Source: Ceratotherium simum simum (Eukaryota; Chordata; Mammalia; Perissodactyla; Rhinocerotidae). Taken from it: DNA of 64,000 nt. The notes under the pieces were generated by a model. It ran no database searches. It saw only the letters and a program-made list of their open reading frames with translations, and was not told the origin of the DNA. How positions within the stretch are numbered: position 1 is the stretch's first letter; each line of letters opens with the position of its first letter. The stretch is taken from positions 27,484,894 through 27,548,893 of the forward strand of contig NW_004454163.1 of NCBI RefSeq assembly GCF_000283155.1, read 5' to 3'. Positions 44,929 through 56,563 of the stretch are shown here, one piece after another. Made by a program: the position numbers and the translations under genes.

Positions 44929-46384
44929 TGAAGTGGAAAAGTGATTGCATTTTGGAGACATATGTGCTAGGACATAATTACGGTACTTGGGCTTAAATTT
45001 TAAAAAGTGACTAGAGATGGGAGAAGCAGATCCGCTGTTATTGTCAGGGTTACTGGTGTCTTTCCTGACAGGGAGGGCTGGCTGCTCGGCTTCTTGTTCT
45101 TTCTTGTCATTAAAGAGTTTTAGTCTCAGAAAGGAAACAATATATGCTCTTTGATGTGGTTCAGAAAAAAGAGACCAACACCACATTTTAAAATGCTTTG
45201 TAGAAGAGCATCCAGAAGCGGTTCTTTAGAAGAAAGAGCTCACAGAACCATGGCTCAAACGAGAGAAGTCTTTAGAACACTTGGAGAATTTCTGACTCTG
45301 GAGGAATTCTCTCATTTAAGAAAACACAAAAGCAAATAACGGCAAATGCAGACCCAATTATTCTCGCTCTGATGGGAATAACTTTCCAACCCAAGTGAAT
45401 CTTTACTTTGAGGATATGCCAGAAGCTAAAGACAGTAAATCAAACCCTGAATTAGAAACACACTCTTATACAAAGGCATGTGTTCCTAAGAGCAAAAAAC
45501 AGACTCCCTTCTGGAAGTTTCCACATTTTTATATGATTGAAGATTCTGCTCTGTAACATTTATCTCTTCTGCTTCCTTCTTTAATCCTTCTTTCTCCTCC
45601 TCTGAGAGAGACAGACAGACAGACACAGAGAGAGAGACAAACACAAAGACAGAGACATGGAGATACAGAGGGAAACAGAGAACAGATTTTCTTTCAGTTA
45701 TGACATGTTCTTAAAATAGCTCTCAGGACGTGCTGAGAGAAATGGACCATAATAAAATAGATCATTTTCATGTCCAATGAGTTTTATGGTATTCCTATAT
45801 TTCTTGAAGAAATTCAAGCATCAATCTTGGAATAGTTTATCAGTTGAGGTTTTTTTTCACAGAAAGAAATAGAAATTGACTCATGAATTTAAGGCAAAAA
45901 GGAGGAGGTTATTTGAATGATAACTGGGCAGCTCACAGAATTAAAAGCAGGAACCAGGACAGATCTGGGGACCAAGGTGGCAGAGGCTCATAATGAGCTT
46001 CTATTGCATATCTTGCTGTTGGATAATTTTTTTGTTCCCAGCAAAGAAAATCTGGTTGGTTTGGCTTCATCACCTGCCCACCTCCTGTGGTCAGAAACAG
46101 CTGGGTCTGATACCAGAAAGGGGTGTGGGAAGTTGGGAAATATGCCAGGAGGATTGCAATAGCTACTCCCAAAACACCCAGTAATTTATAACCGTGTGTA
46201 TTTGATCTGGATAAAGAGAAAGCTATCACAGCTCATGGCTTTGCTCTTCGTGAAAATGGGTAGGAATCTGATTAGAACTAGGACTGGACAAAAAGTTTTC
46301 AAAAGTCCCTTGTGAGACTGAGGGGGTATTGAACATGTTTCAGTCTCCCGGACAATGTCTATCATTTTTTAAAAAGTGGGCATT
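44929..46384. other. Unassigned DNA with a (GACA/GAGA)n tract
   Basis: No gene recognised. A degenerate purine microsatellite lies at about 45600-45690. 45840-46160 resembles dispersed repeat DNA but could not be named. Confidence 0.4.
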
Positions 46385-46910
46385 TAGAAAGCAGTGTGCC
46401 AATACATGTACACCCATGTTCACAGCAGCATTATTCACAGTAGCCAAAAGATGGAAGCAATCCAAGTGTCCATCTACAGATGAATGGATAAACAAAACGT
46501 GGTCTAGACACACAATGGAATATTATTGAGCCTTAAAAAGGAAGGAAATTCTGACACATGCTGCAACATAAATGAACCTTGGGGATATTATGCTAAGTGA
46601 AATAAGTCAGTCACAAAAGGACAAATACTATACGATTCCATTCTTACATGAAGTACCTAAAGTAGTGAGATTCACAGAGACAGAAAGTAGAATGGTCGTT
46701 TCCAGGGGCTGAGAGGAGGGAAAATGGGAAGTTGTTTAATGGGTACAGAGTTTCAGTTCTGCAAGATGAAAAGAGTTCTGGAGATGGATGGTGGTGATGG
46801 TTGTACAACAATGTGAATATACTTAATGCCCCAGAACTGTACACTTAAAAGTGGTTACAATAGTAAATTTTATGTTATGTGTAGTTTACTACAATTTGAA
46901 GAAGAAAAAA
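46385..46910 (+). mobile_element. L1 3' end
   Basis: ACACCCATGTTCACAGCAGC, CATCTACAGATGAATGG, GCTAAGTGAAATAAGTCAG, CATGAAGTACCTAAAGTAG, GTAGTTTACTACAATTTG in L1 order; same subfamily as 38725. Confidence 0.9.
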
Positions 46911-47656
46911 AGCAGTGTCTGATAGCAGAGCTGCCCCAGCAGAAGTAAGGAGGGTGGAAAAGGAGAGGTAAAATTAAAGACTTGATTTCCAGACGGGGCT
47001 CCCTTTTCCATGGCTTTCTGCAGTAGGTTGGCTTGGCTGGTTCCAAGTGTTGTGCTTGATCATTCTTTAATTTACAGAATAAAAAATTCATGAGTTCTAA
47101 AGAAAGATTTCAAAGGCAGAAAACGACTTCTTTTTTTGTTTGTTACAAGTCTAGCTGGTAATCCGAGCCCCCTGCATTGACACAGGCTTTTCTCTCTGGA
47201 TTGCTCTGCAGAGCCCAGGAAAAAAAAATTAAAACTTTATGACTAAGAACACTATTTCATTTCCTCTCCCTACTAACCCCATGAAAGGCCACCCATGTAG
47301 GCTCATGCGGACACGAGCAAGACTTAACTATAAACTGAAGCAACCATATTTCTACTTCCTCTATGCTGAAAAAGCAAAACAAAAACGAATACAATTTAAA
47401 TGTAATACAATTTAAATTTGCTGGGTTTTATCTTAATAATTTACAACTGGTGACTTGGTGAGGTTATCAATAGTCTTTCATGTGGTTAGTTTCAAACGTT
47501 ATTTATTATCCACTCCAGACCGTGGCTTTCTGGTTTGTTCGATTGACATCCCCACTTCTTTGGCCCTTCTGCACAAAGGCCCTCCCAGCCCTCAAATGCC
47601 CTCCCCCGTCCTGAAACCATCCACATCTATCAAGATCATTTCTTGAAAGCCTTTCT
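46911..47656. other. Unassigned DNA
   Basis: No gene or recognised repeat. Confidence 0.35.
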
Positions 47657-47672
47657 ATAAAAAGTCTTTTCT

Positions 47673-47958
47673 TCGCGCGCTCCGCTACTGGCGGCCCGGG
47701 TTCGGATCCCGGGTGCACACAGACGCACCTCTTGTCCGGCCATGCTGAGGCTGCGTCCCACATACAGCAACTAGAAGGATGTGCAACTATGACATACAAC
47801 TATCTTCTGGGGCTTTGAGGAAAAAAAAAAGAGGAGGCTTGGCAATAGATGTTAGCTCAGAGCTGGTCTTCCTCAGCAAAAAGAAGAGGATTAGCATGCA
47901 TGTTAGCTCAGGGCTGATCTTCCTCAGAAAAAATAAATAATAAATAAAAAATAAAAAA
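47673..47958 (+). mobile_element. ERE SINE lacking its 5' head, hybrid tail
   Basis: Starts abruptly at TCGCGCGCTCCGC, so the GGCCGGCCC and A box segment is missing; B box GGTTCGGATCC and both tail units are present. Perfect 16-bp TSD ATAAAAAGTCTTTTCT at 47657-47672 and 47959-47974. Confidence 0.96.
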
Positions 47959-48419
47959 ATAAAAAGTCTTTTCTATAGAGTCTTCCTGGACCTTTTCAGA
48001 TCTCTTCCTCCAATGAATTGCTATGACATTAATTGCTTTTTTTTTCATGGTGCATAGGACTTTGGATTATCAAAGTATAACTTTCAAAAAGTTAAAAACC
48101 TGACTCTCAGACAAATATAGAACGAATATATGTCAATTATTTATGTAACTAATTTATGATAGGTGCCAGGAGCATGATACAGCTGGTTCAAATGAGAAGT
48201 TGATGAACAGAGGTGTGTGTAGTCAGGAAAGGCATCCTAAAATAAATTTTCTAAGTTACAGACAAAACTGGTTGGTGTCCTATGGGGCAATAAAACTATA
48301 ACCTTGGGAGTTATCTTCACTAGTCTTGCAAATCTACGAGCTAGCATGTAACTTCAGAGAATATGGGCCTTAGTCATTAGTAAATGGCAAGGTAAACAAA
48401 CGTATATCTCTTAGAGAGT

Positions 48420-48560
48420 TAAAAAATTTGGGAGGCTGTTAGCTGAACCTATTATGGTAATCAGTTCACAATATATATAAACCAAACCATCATGCGATAC
48501 ACATTAAACTTATGCAGTGATGTATGTCAGTTATTTCTCAATAAAAGTGGGAAAAAAAAG
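48420..48560 (+). mobile_element. L1 3' UTR fragment
   Basis: GGCTGTTAGCTGAACCTATTATGGTAATCAG, CACAATATATATAAACC and CAGTTATTTCTCAATAAAAGTGG match L1 3' ends. Confidence 0.65.
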
Positions 48561-48689
48561 ATTTACAGGAAACTTAAAAAAGAAAATTGGGAGGGCCTTG
48601 GGCTAGACAATGTTCCTGTACGATATTGAAAGGACGTGAAGTCATCCTTTTGCCTTATATCAAAGTTTTTGGATAATTTGTCTTGGCCG

Positions 48690-48800
48690 GGTCACTCCAT
48701 TCTATAAGAGGAAACAGAAGTTCGGAGAGATTAGCTAACTTGTCCAAGATCGCACAACTGGTGAGGAGCTGAGCTAGGGCTTGAAATGAAGTCTGCTTGG
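48690..48800 (+). mobile_element. MIR fragment
   Basis: TAAGAGGAAACAGAAGTTCGGAGAGATTAGCTAACTTGTCCAAGATCGCACAACTGG. Confidence 0.75.
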
Positions 48801-49144
48801 CCACAGCACAGTACTTCTCTAAATGCAGACTGGAGAGCCATGGATGATCCACAGCAGGTAGAGTCAGCAGAGGATATGTCTCACCTGTGTGTGCACGTGG
48901 GGATCTGGGGGCTACAAATGCTTATTAATTGTCAAGAGAGTCCTATGACCTATCTAGACTACCTCTGGATACTACTGGTGATACACAAACGACAGCTAAG
49001 AAGCATAACTAGTTGATCTTAGGTGCCATTAAGCAAAAGAGTTCAATGATGCTCTGTTCTATTTAATCAGCTGGATTGTAACTTCTTTGGAAGCAGGTAT
49101 TTAGCACTCACAAATTTACTCAATAAGTATTTGATGAGTTCCAT

Positions 49145-49750
49145 CTGTGGCAGATTATATTTTCCAGAGTTACCCACACCTACATATTTATCCCATCTCA
49201 CATGGTCTTCCTACAATGGGACTGACTCTTCTTCCACTGAGAGGAAACAAACGTTCCCTCACCCCTTGTATCTGGGTGGTGGCTGCTCTGACTGATGGAG
49301 CACAGCAGAAGTGATGCTATGTGACTTCTGAGGCTAGGTAGTAGAAAGAAGTTACAGCGTCTATCTGGCTATCTCTCTCTCTTCCTCTCAAGATGCTTGC
49401 CCTCTGAACCCAACCACCATTTTGTGAGGAAGCCCAGGCTACGTGGAAAGACCATGTGTGGATGTTCTGACTAACATCCCTGAGCCCCCAGCCAAAATCC
49501 AGCCCCATGGGAGTGAACCCCCAGACATGAGAGTGAACGAGCCATCAGATGATTTCAGCCCACAGCCTTTCAAGTCCTCCAGCTGAGGCTCAGACATTGT
49601 GGAGCACAGATCAATTATTCCTGCTGTGCCCTCTGTGAAGTCCTAACCCACAGAAACCAAGAGACACAATAAATGACTTTTGTTTTGTTTTATTTTGAGC
49701 TACTCTGTTTTGGAGTCATTACTTACGCAGCAATAGATAATTAATATACT
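49145..49750 (+). mobile_element. MaLR LTR, MLT1 group, near full length
   Basis: GTGGCAGATTATATTTTCCAG...CCACCATTTTGTGAGGAAGCCC...CCACAGAAACCAAGAGACACAATAAATGAC...GAGCTACTCTGTTTTGGAG...ATTAATATA. AATAAA lies near 49669. Confidence 0.7.
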
Positions 49751-50693
49751 ATGTTCTCAGCGCTGTGGCATTAGTGGTTTCAACTTTTCATCAGTTGAAA
49801 TGTCATGTAGTTCTTCCTGACTTCACTGAGCCGAGAATTTGAACCTTGCTCACTGAGGGTGTGTGTGCTTCATTCCATGGCTGGTGAAGGAGCCTTCCAG
49901 CATTTACATCTCAGTCAGTCTTGATGGTTCCTCCTTATAATTGGATGTCCCATTGATCATGTAAACAGACAAACAATTATGGCCCTGAAAAAAAGGCAAG
50001 TGCTTGTCCTGGAAGTGAAGAGAAATTGGGGATGTTTAAGAAAGTAATGATTCTTAGTAAAAAAAAAAAAAAAAAGGAAATTCAGGCTAAGCTATAGAGT
50101 AAAATTCAGTGGATGATCAGATTAGATGAGACGTGGCCTCGTCCACCGTATTGTTTAGACAACAATATTTCAGCAAGCAATATTTCAGCAAGCGTACCAT
50201 TCCATGCATAACTACATTTTATGGGGAAATGCTTTGCTGGAGTGGAGGTGTGCACATTTGTAGCATTATGAAGGTCTCTGGATTTATTCTCGACGCTCAA
50301 CAGTCAACTGTGCTTCTTTATACTTTCCAGCTCCTAGCTGGGGAGTTCCCAACCTGTGAGGTATGAGATTTCCCAAGTCCTCTGCCAAAGAACCTCAGTT
50401 CAGGAGAAAAATAAACTAAACAGACCGGTGTTTCAACCAGTCATTAGTGTAGGTTGATTCAGAGCTTTTGAATTCAGGGACACAGAAGCTGAGTAAGTGG
50501 TTTTCCCAGGAATAAGCTTAATTTAGATAAAGTGTACTTTCAGGAATGTTCTTTGTTTAAGGGCACACAATAAATTACTACAAAGAGTTGCATTTTAAAG
50601 ATTCTTTGATTTATACTATTTTACTCTCATCAGCTGGAGGCTGTATTTAAAAATGGCGGGAAAAAAAAAGGCAACCAGCATAACACAGCCACT
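49751..50693. other. Unassigned DNA with a 2x15 bp tandem repeat
   Basis: No gene or named repeat. A 16-A run lies at 50060-50075 and a perfect 15-bp direct duplication at 50163-50192. Confidence 0.4.
50163..50192 (+). repeat. Perfect 2 x 15 bp tandem repeat
   Basis: CAATATTTCAGCAAG occurs twice head to tail. Confidence 0.95.
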
Positions 50694-50707
50694 AAGAAGT
50701 TAGAGTC

Positions 50708-50952
50708 GGGGCAGGCCTGGTGGCACAAGCGGTTAAGTGTGTGCGCTCTGCTGCGGCGGTATGGGGTTCGCCGGTTCGGATCCCGGGCGCGCACCACCGC
50801 ACTGCTTGTCAAGCCGTGCTGTGGCGGTGTCCCATATAAAGTAGAGGAAGATGGGCACAATCTTAGCTCAGGGCCAGTCTTCCTCAGAAAACAGAAAAAA
50901 AAGAGGAGGATTGGCATCAGATGTTAGCTCAGGGCTGATCTTCCTCACCAAA
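50708..50952 (+). mobile_element. ERE SINE, long-tail type
   Basis: GGGGCAGGCCTGGTGGCACAAGCGG, B box GGTTCGGATCC, AAGCCGTGCTGTGGCGG, CATATAAAGTAGAGGAAGATGG and two TTAGCTCAGGG units. TSD AAGAAGTTAGAGTC at 50694-50707 and 50953-50966. Confidence 0.96.
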
Positions 50953-50979
50953 AAGAAGTTAGAGTCTTGTTTCTGCCGT

Positions 50980-51125
50980 TTACTAGTGCTGTAATTTCTC
51001 TGAGTCTCAGTTTCCTCATCTGTAAAATGGGGATAATAATACCTGCCTCATAGGGTTGTTCTGAGGATTAAATAGGATAATGCATGGGAACCCTTAGCAC
51101 AGTGCCTGTCACACAGTGAGAAAAC
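50980..51125 (-). mobile_element. MIR
   Basis: Antisense MIR, well preserved: GAGTCTCAGTTTCCTCATCTGTAAAATGGGGATAATAATACC, CATAGGGTTGTTCTGAGG, TTAGCACAGTGCCTG. Confidence 0.9.
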
Positions 51126-51129
51126 AAGA

Positions 51130-51305
51130 GCTGTTTTCATGACTGTTCTCCTGGATCCTACTTGCATTTTATTCATCCATGTGTTTATCACCTGTTCCCC
51201 CATCAGAATGTGAATTCCAGGCCAGCAGGAATCTGGTCACTTAGATATTTCTGGGGCCTAGAACAGTGGCTACCACAGGGTAGGTGCTGGGTGAATAAAT
51301 GACCC
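51130..51305 (+). mobile_element. L2 3' end
   Basis: CACCTGTTCCCCCATCAGAATGTGAATTCCAGGCCAGCAGG...GGGGCCTAGAACAGTGGC...GGTAGGTGCTGGGTGAATAAATG. Confidence 0.75.
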
Positions 51306-51344
51306 ATGATTCAGGTACTTCTAGATCATTGTGTAAACAAACTG

Positions 51345-51940
51345 TTGCTAATAATAGTCAGTAACAACTGTTAAATTAAACAAAGAGGCCATTAGACTGA
51401 GGTGGCTCTAACGTCCCAGCAAATCAAAATCTAAGTCCGTAAATGCCTCAAGGTTACAAAATTGAAACCTAACGACAACCCATGACAACCCATCACAAAC
51501 AGCCGACCAAGCTTCAAACTGTAGCCAATCAATCATTTCCTTACTTTGCTTCCCCCTTTTCTCTATAAAAGTCTCCCGAGCTCCTGTCAGTGGAGTGTTC
51601 CTAACCACTTCCAGTTTGGCATTGCCTGATTCAAATCGATTTTTGCTCAAATAAACTCTTAAAGTTTTTAATGTGCCTCAGTTTATCTTTTAACACAACT
51701 AATGAACATTGATCACTTATCAGCAATCAGATACTAAGACTTTACACATATTATCTCTCTTAATTCTCACAACAGTTCTGTGTAGATATTTTTATTCTGT
51801 CCATGTGTACGTAAAGAAATTGAGCCTTAGAGATAGTATTTAATTTTTTCCAGTCACATGGCTGCAAGTAGAGCTAAACTCAGGCCTGATTCCAACGCCT
51901 GTTCCTTTAAAGTCATACAATCCTGTTTCCCTGCCTAGAG
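51345..51940 (+). mobile_element. MIR split by a solo LTR
   Basis: After the LTR the MIR reads CTTATCAGCAATCAG...TTACACATATTATCTCTCTTAATTCTCACAACAG...AAATTGAGCCTTAGAG...CTCAGGCCTGATTCC. The left piece (51345-51368) is short. Confidence 0.7.
51369..51695 (+). mobile_element. Solo ERV LTR, class I-like, with intact promoter elements
   Basis: 327 bp, TGTTAAATTAAAC...TATCTTTTAACA, flanked by the 4-bp TSD CAAC (51365-51368, 51696-51699). It has CCAAT at 51525, TATAAAA at 51564-51570 and AATAAA at 51650-51655, so U3/R/U5 order is clear. A 4-bp TSD fits class I ERVs. No internal genes remain. Confidence 0.85.
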
Positions 51941-52046
51941 GAGAGTTTGGAACTCACAGTGCTAGGCAGAGCAGCCTCTAATCTTTGTTGGTTGACCGCA
52001 AAGCACAATTCCTGGGGATAGAAATTCCATTTGTTCTAGCTCTGAC

Positions 52047-52604
52047 TGTATTAATTATGTTTTTAATTTTTTGTATCTTATAATGTTCTGACATCTTGGA
52101 GGACCTTACAGACTAGGGGAGAGACTGCCCCTCCCAGGGCTAGCTAATTCCTAAAGACGATAAAAACTTGCCTAGGAGCACACCTTTCCTAGGCAAACAA
52201 CCAATCTCAAGTCGATAACCCCAATGACCTCCTTATCTAGCTCTCACATGCCAAGTCCAATATTTCCCCTGCCCTAAATCATCCCAGGGCCAGGTACCAG
52301 CCAATGAAGACCACCTCTGTAGCCCAAAGCCTGGTGGAATTATTCAGACTAGCCAATACGAAGCAGTTTACTCTGCCCTGCCTTGCCTTACCCACGGAAA
52401 ACACAGTAAAAGCGCTGGCCTTGGCTGTCCCCTTCTTCCATCTGACCAAGATCCCGCGCTTCTCTTGTGGTCCTGCGTGGCCTGGCATACCCTTCTCTCT
52501 AGAGAAATGTAAGTAATAAAAATCTTTCAATGGCATTGACCTCTCCCTGTCGTCACTCAGTCACCTCCATAAATTAAAATTCTGCAGGTACAAATTTTAA
52601 AACA
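52047..52604 (+). mobile_element. Solo LTR of the same unnamed ERV family, copy 2
   Basis: 558 bp, TGTATTAATTATGTTTTT...TTTTAAAACA. Shares GGGGAGAGACTGCCCCTCCC, AGGGCTAGC, CCTGCCCTAAATCATCCCAG and the CTAG(A)GAA segment before an AATAAA at 52515 with the copy at 37177. Flanks CTGAC and CTGGT look like a mutated 5-bp TSD. Confidence 0.75.
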
Positions 52605-52908
52605 CTGGTGCCCTAACCTGATTCAGGGAGGAATTGATTTAAGCGGCTTCCTTCAGAACTGAATTGATGCCTTCCAAAACTCCTTTTTGATTGTGTCGTA
52701 GTAATATTTTCATAGTTTATCTGTTTCAGCTCACCTCAGAGCCTGTGGACTCTCAAGCAAGGTACTAGAATCAGTTTTTGAACATGAAACTGCACCTATG
52801 AAAGTAGTTCCTACTGTATTTCTTGGCTTATTCAACAGCTTCTTGTTGATTGATTCATGTAACTGCTGAAGTCCAAAGAATTGGAGGAACACATTATAAG
52901 GCAGAGAC

Positions 52909-53142
52909 TGGGGCCCGCCCGCGAGTGTAGTGGTTAAGTGCTCGCGCTCTGCTGTGGCGGCCCGGGGTTCGCAGGTTCGGATCCCGGGCGCGCACCAATG
53001 CCCTGCTTGTCAAGCCATGCTGTGGCGGCGTCCCATATAAAGTGGAGGAAGATGCGCCCAGGGCCAGTCTTCTTCAGTAAAAAAGGAGGATTGGCGACAG
53101 ATGTTAGCTCAGGGCTAATCTTCCTCACAAAAAAAATAATAA
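52909..53142 (+). mobile_element. ERE SINE, long-tail type
   Basis: GGGGCCCGCCCGCGAGTGTAG, B box GGTTCGGATCC, AAGCCATGCTGTGGCGG, CATATAAAGTGGAGGAAGATG. TSD ATAAGGCAGAGAC / ATAAGGCAGACAC at 52896-52908 and 53143-53155 (one mismatch). Confidence 0.93.
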
Positions 53143-53189
53143 ATAAGGCAGACACTTCTAGTTTCCTACAATATTTGTTTTCCTCATCT

Positions 53190-53480
53190 TTCCTACTGAT
53201 GTTTTATCAGAGGACGTGGCCACCCAGAATAAAGATTACATTTGATAACCTCCCTAGCAGCCAGGTGTGGCCACGCAGCCAAGTTCTGGCCGATGGGATG
53301 GATGGATGCAAAGGCTGTGTGGCTCACGGCCCTTGTCTTCTCTCTTCGTCAGCATCCCTTCTTGCATCCTGATGTTTGGAATGCTGATGCCGCCGTGTTG
53401 GACCATAAGGAGTGGTCCCCGAAGACTTCTGGGAGCAGATTGCTTACTTCTTCAATTTGTCTATCTTATTAAGCAACTGT
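53190..53480 (+). mobile_element. Possible MaLR-type LTR fragment
   Basis: AACCTCCCTAGCAGCCAGGTGTGGCCACG, CAAGTTCTGGCCGATGGGATGG and GTTGGACCATAAGGAG resemble MLT1-type LTRs. Weak. Confidence 0.4.
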
Positions 53481-53629
53481 TATTTTGGGTTTTCTGTCAC
53501 TCACAGCCAAGCCGAATCGTTACTAATTCAGTGGCAAATGGTGTAAGTGAAGCACTGAAGGAGGTGGCACTTAGCGGCAAAACTGATAACTACATAGCTT
53601 AACCGAGATTGCGTCCTATGAACAAGAAA

Positions 53630-53770
53630 AGTGGTAATAATAAAGGCTTGCTTTTTATAGCGCTTTATAATTTCGAAGCATTTCCAAAGAAAAACAAATG
53701 TATTTTCTCTTTTGATCCTCGTAATAAACTTCTGTCCCAGAGAAATAAAAGGACTTTGGTGCTGGCCTCT
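53630..53770 (+). mobile_element. MIR-like fragment
   Basis: TTTATAGCGCTTTATAATTTCGAAGCATTTCC...CTTTTGATCCTCGTAATAAAC has the MIR3-type core. Confidence 0.5.
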
Positions 53771-53957
53771 CAGCTGACAGACATCCTCTCCTGGCCTGGA
53801 GGGCACAGCTTTTTCTGCGTGTCTCACCATCTGGTCTGACTCACCAACCCAGTTAATGGTAGTGGTAGAGGGCTGAGATTTTACTTGTTAGTTTCTTATA
53901 AATTTTTAAAGTTGATTTCAATTCTCTTTACAATGATGATAAAGTCAAAGCTCAGAG

Positions 53958-54325
53958 GGTCTGAATTGTGTCCCCCACAAATTTATGTTGAAGCCATAAC
54001 ACTCAATGTGGCTGTATTTGGACAAAGGGCCTTTAAAGAGGTAATTAAAGTTAAATGATGTCATACAGGTGGGGCTCTAATCCAATATGACTGGTGTCCT
54101 TATAAGAAGAGGAAGAGACACCAGGAATGCGTGTGCACAGAGGAAAGGCCATGTGAAGACACAGTGAGAAGGTGACCATCTACAAGCCCAGTAGAGCAGC
54201 CCTGCCAACACCTTGATCTTGAACTTCCAGCCTCCAGAACTGTGAAAAAATAAATTCCCGTTGTTTAAGCCACCCAGTCTGTGGTCTCTTGCTAAGGTTT
54301 GTCAACCTTAGCAAACTAATACAGG
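53958..54325 (+). mobile_element. MaLR LTR, MLT1A/B-like, near full length
   Basis: CTGAATTGTGTCCCCCACAAATTTATGTTGAAGCC, GGCCTTTAAAGAGGTAATTAAAG, GTCCTTATAAGAAGAGGAAG, CTTCCAGCCTCCAGAACTGTG, AATAAATTCCCGTTGTTTAAGCCACCCAGTC. Confidence 0.92.
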
Positions 54326-54595
54326 GACTAAATAATTTTCCCAGTGTCCGAGAGAAGATGGAGGACCAAGCAGGTCAACTTCCAATCCAGGATCTTTCCA
54401 GCAGTCCAGTCTGCTTCTTCAAAGTGTCTGCAACTCCCAGATCTTAGTTTACCCCTGGGAAGACAGACTTTCTACCAGCCCAAACTCATATCCTGTCATT
54501 TAGATGTCTGGGGGTCGATAGCACCACTATGGGGAGGTATGGACATAAGTATATGCTTTATTGTTGACGATTATTCATCAGAAAAAAATCTTTTT

Positions 54596-54802
54596 GGGCC
54601 GGCCCCATGGCTTGGCAGTTAAGTGCGCGCGCTCCACTACTGGCGGCCCAGGTTCGGATCCCGGGCGCGCACCGACGCACTGCTTCTCTGGCCATGCTGA
54701 GGTGGCATCCCACATACAGCAACTAGAAGGATGTGCAGCTATGGCATACAACTATCTATTGGGGGCCTTTGGGGAAAAATAAATAAATAATTATAAAAAA
54801 AA
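54596..54802 (+). mobile_element. ERE SINE, short-tail type
   Basis: GGGCCGGCCCCATGGCTTGGC, B box GGTTCGGATCC, CAACTAGAAGG, CTATTGGGGGCCTTTGGGG, A-rich tail. TSD AAAAAATCTTTTT at 54583-54595 and 54804-54816. Confidence 0.95.
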
Positions 54803-54829
54803 GAAAAAATCTTTTTACATAAATGACTA

Positions 54830-55860
54830 TATTCAAGACGTTTTTGAAAATCAGAGAAAATGTCAAACTGAATGGAAAACAAGAAACAGCATGAAGGAAA
54901 CCACAATGAGATATCACTTCATTCCTACTAGGATGGCTACAATATTTTTAAAACAGAAAATGATGTTGGTAGAGAAATTGTAACCCTCACACATTCGTGG
55001 TGGGAGTGTAAAACGGTGCAGCCATTGCAGAAAACACTATGGCAGTTTCTCAAACAGCTAAACATAGAATTACCATATGGCCCAGCAATTCCACCTCTAG
55101 GTATATACCCAAAAGAACTGAAAACAAGCACTCAAAAAAAATACTTGCGCAGGAATGTTCATACAGACATTGTTCACAATAGCCAAAATGTGGATACAAT
55201 CCAAATGTCCATCAACTGTTGATTAGACAAACAAACTGTGGTATATCCACACCATGGAATATTATTTACCCATGAAAAGGAATGAAGTACTGATACATGT
55301 TATCATATGGATGAAACTTGAAAACATATACTAAGTGAAAGAAGCCAGACACAAAAGTTCACATGTTGCGTGATTTCCCTTACACGTGATATCCAGAATA
55401 GGTTAATTCAAAGAGACAGAAAGCAGATTGGTGATTGCCAGGGGCTAGAGGGAATGGGGAATGGGGAGCAACTGCTTAATGGGTACAAAGTTTTCTTTTG
55501 GTGTAATAAAAATGTTTTGGAACTTGATAAAGGTAGTGGTTGCACAACATTGTAAATGTACTAAATGCCACTGAATTGTACAGTTTCAAATGGTTAATTT
55601 GGGCCAGCCTTGTGGCTTAGCGGTTAAGTGCTTGCGCTCCGCGACTAGCGGCCCGGGTTCGGATCCTGGGCGCGCAGCGACGCACCGCTTCTCCGGCCAT
55701 GCTGAGGCGCGTCCCACATACAGCAACTAGAAGGATGTGCAGCTATCACGTACAACTATCTACTGGGGCTTTGGGGGAAAAATAAACAAATAAAATTATA
55801 AAAAAAAAAATAAAATGGTTAATTTTATGTTACGTAAATTTTACCTAAATTTTAAAAAAT
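54830..55860 (+). mobile_element. L1 ORF2 end and 3' end split by an ERE
   Basis: GAGATATCACTTCATTCCTACTAGGATGGC, AGAATTACCATATGGCCCAGC, CAAATGTCCATCAACTG, AGGGGCTAGAGGGAATGGGG, CTGAATTGTACAGTTTCAAATGG, resuming after the SINE with AAATGGTTAATTTTATG. Confidence 0.9.
55601..55812 (+). mobile_element. ERE SINE, short-tail type
   Basis: GGGCCAGCCTTGTGGCTTAGCGG, B box GGTTCGGATCC, CAACTAGAAGG, TACTGGGGCTTTGGGGG. Perfect TSD AAATGGTTAATTT at 55588-55600 and 55813-55825. Confidence 0.96.
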
Positions 55861-56548
55861 ACTAAAGGAAAAAAAAAGCAAGGGGAAGAAGAGAGAGGAT
55901 TTACTATGAAGCTAATGAAGCTTAACCTTCATGGCCTTTGATTGCCTGGACCCTTGCAGGGCCCTGAGAGGGCCCCTAGGAAGGTATTGCTATGCCTGCG
56001 TCTATTCTTAAAGAAGGCCCCCAAATTGTTTAAGCTCCAGGCCTACAAAACCTGGCTCTGCCCCAGGGAGGGGTGTCATCCACCTGAGCCCTGGAAACAG
56101 CTGAGGGAGACACGTCAGTTTCACCTACTACCCTCGCAGATCTCTTGGAAGCGCTCACGGAGGAGGCGAACCCAACTCTGAGCAAAAAGACTGACCTATC
56201 CTTGTGGCTCTAAGGTTCTGAAAATAAACCCAAGTCCTGCAGAAAGTTTATCCGCCAGGAAAGCATCAACTTAGCTCTGCAGAAAGCCTCCTAATTCTGG
56301 TTCCTCCCTGGCTCTTCAGATCTAGCATGTCTTTGGCATAGCCAGCTATCTAGGGCAGGATGACCAACTCTCCCTGTTTGCCAGGGACTGAGGGGTTACC
56401 CAGGATGCAGAATTTTCAGTGCTAAAAAGGGGAAAGTCCCAGGCAAACCAAGGCAGGGTGTTCACCCTCATTAAGGTGAGAGGAGTCTGATCACCTTGAA
56501 AGTAGAAAGGACTGTAACCACCATTCTTTTGTTCCCTCCAGTGGAGAT
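55861..56548. other. Unassigned DNA
   Basis: No gene or named repeat. Confidence 0.35.
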
Positions 56549-56563
56549 TACTGAGGGTCTTTT

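Noticed and set aside
45190..45339. Short exon-like frame containing FRTLGEFLTLEEFSHLRKH
   Set aside because: Looked exon-like, but I could not match it to a protein family and saw no convincing splice sites.
37177..52604. The two related LTRs as the ends of one 15-kb provirus
   Set aside because: The first has its own 5-bp TSD, the copies are strongly diverged, and the DNA between contains unrelated repeats with no gag, pol or env.
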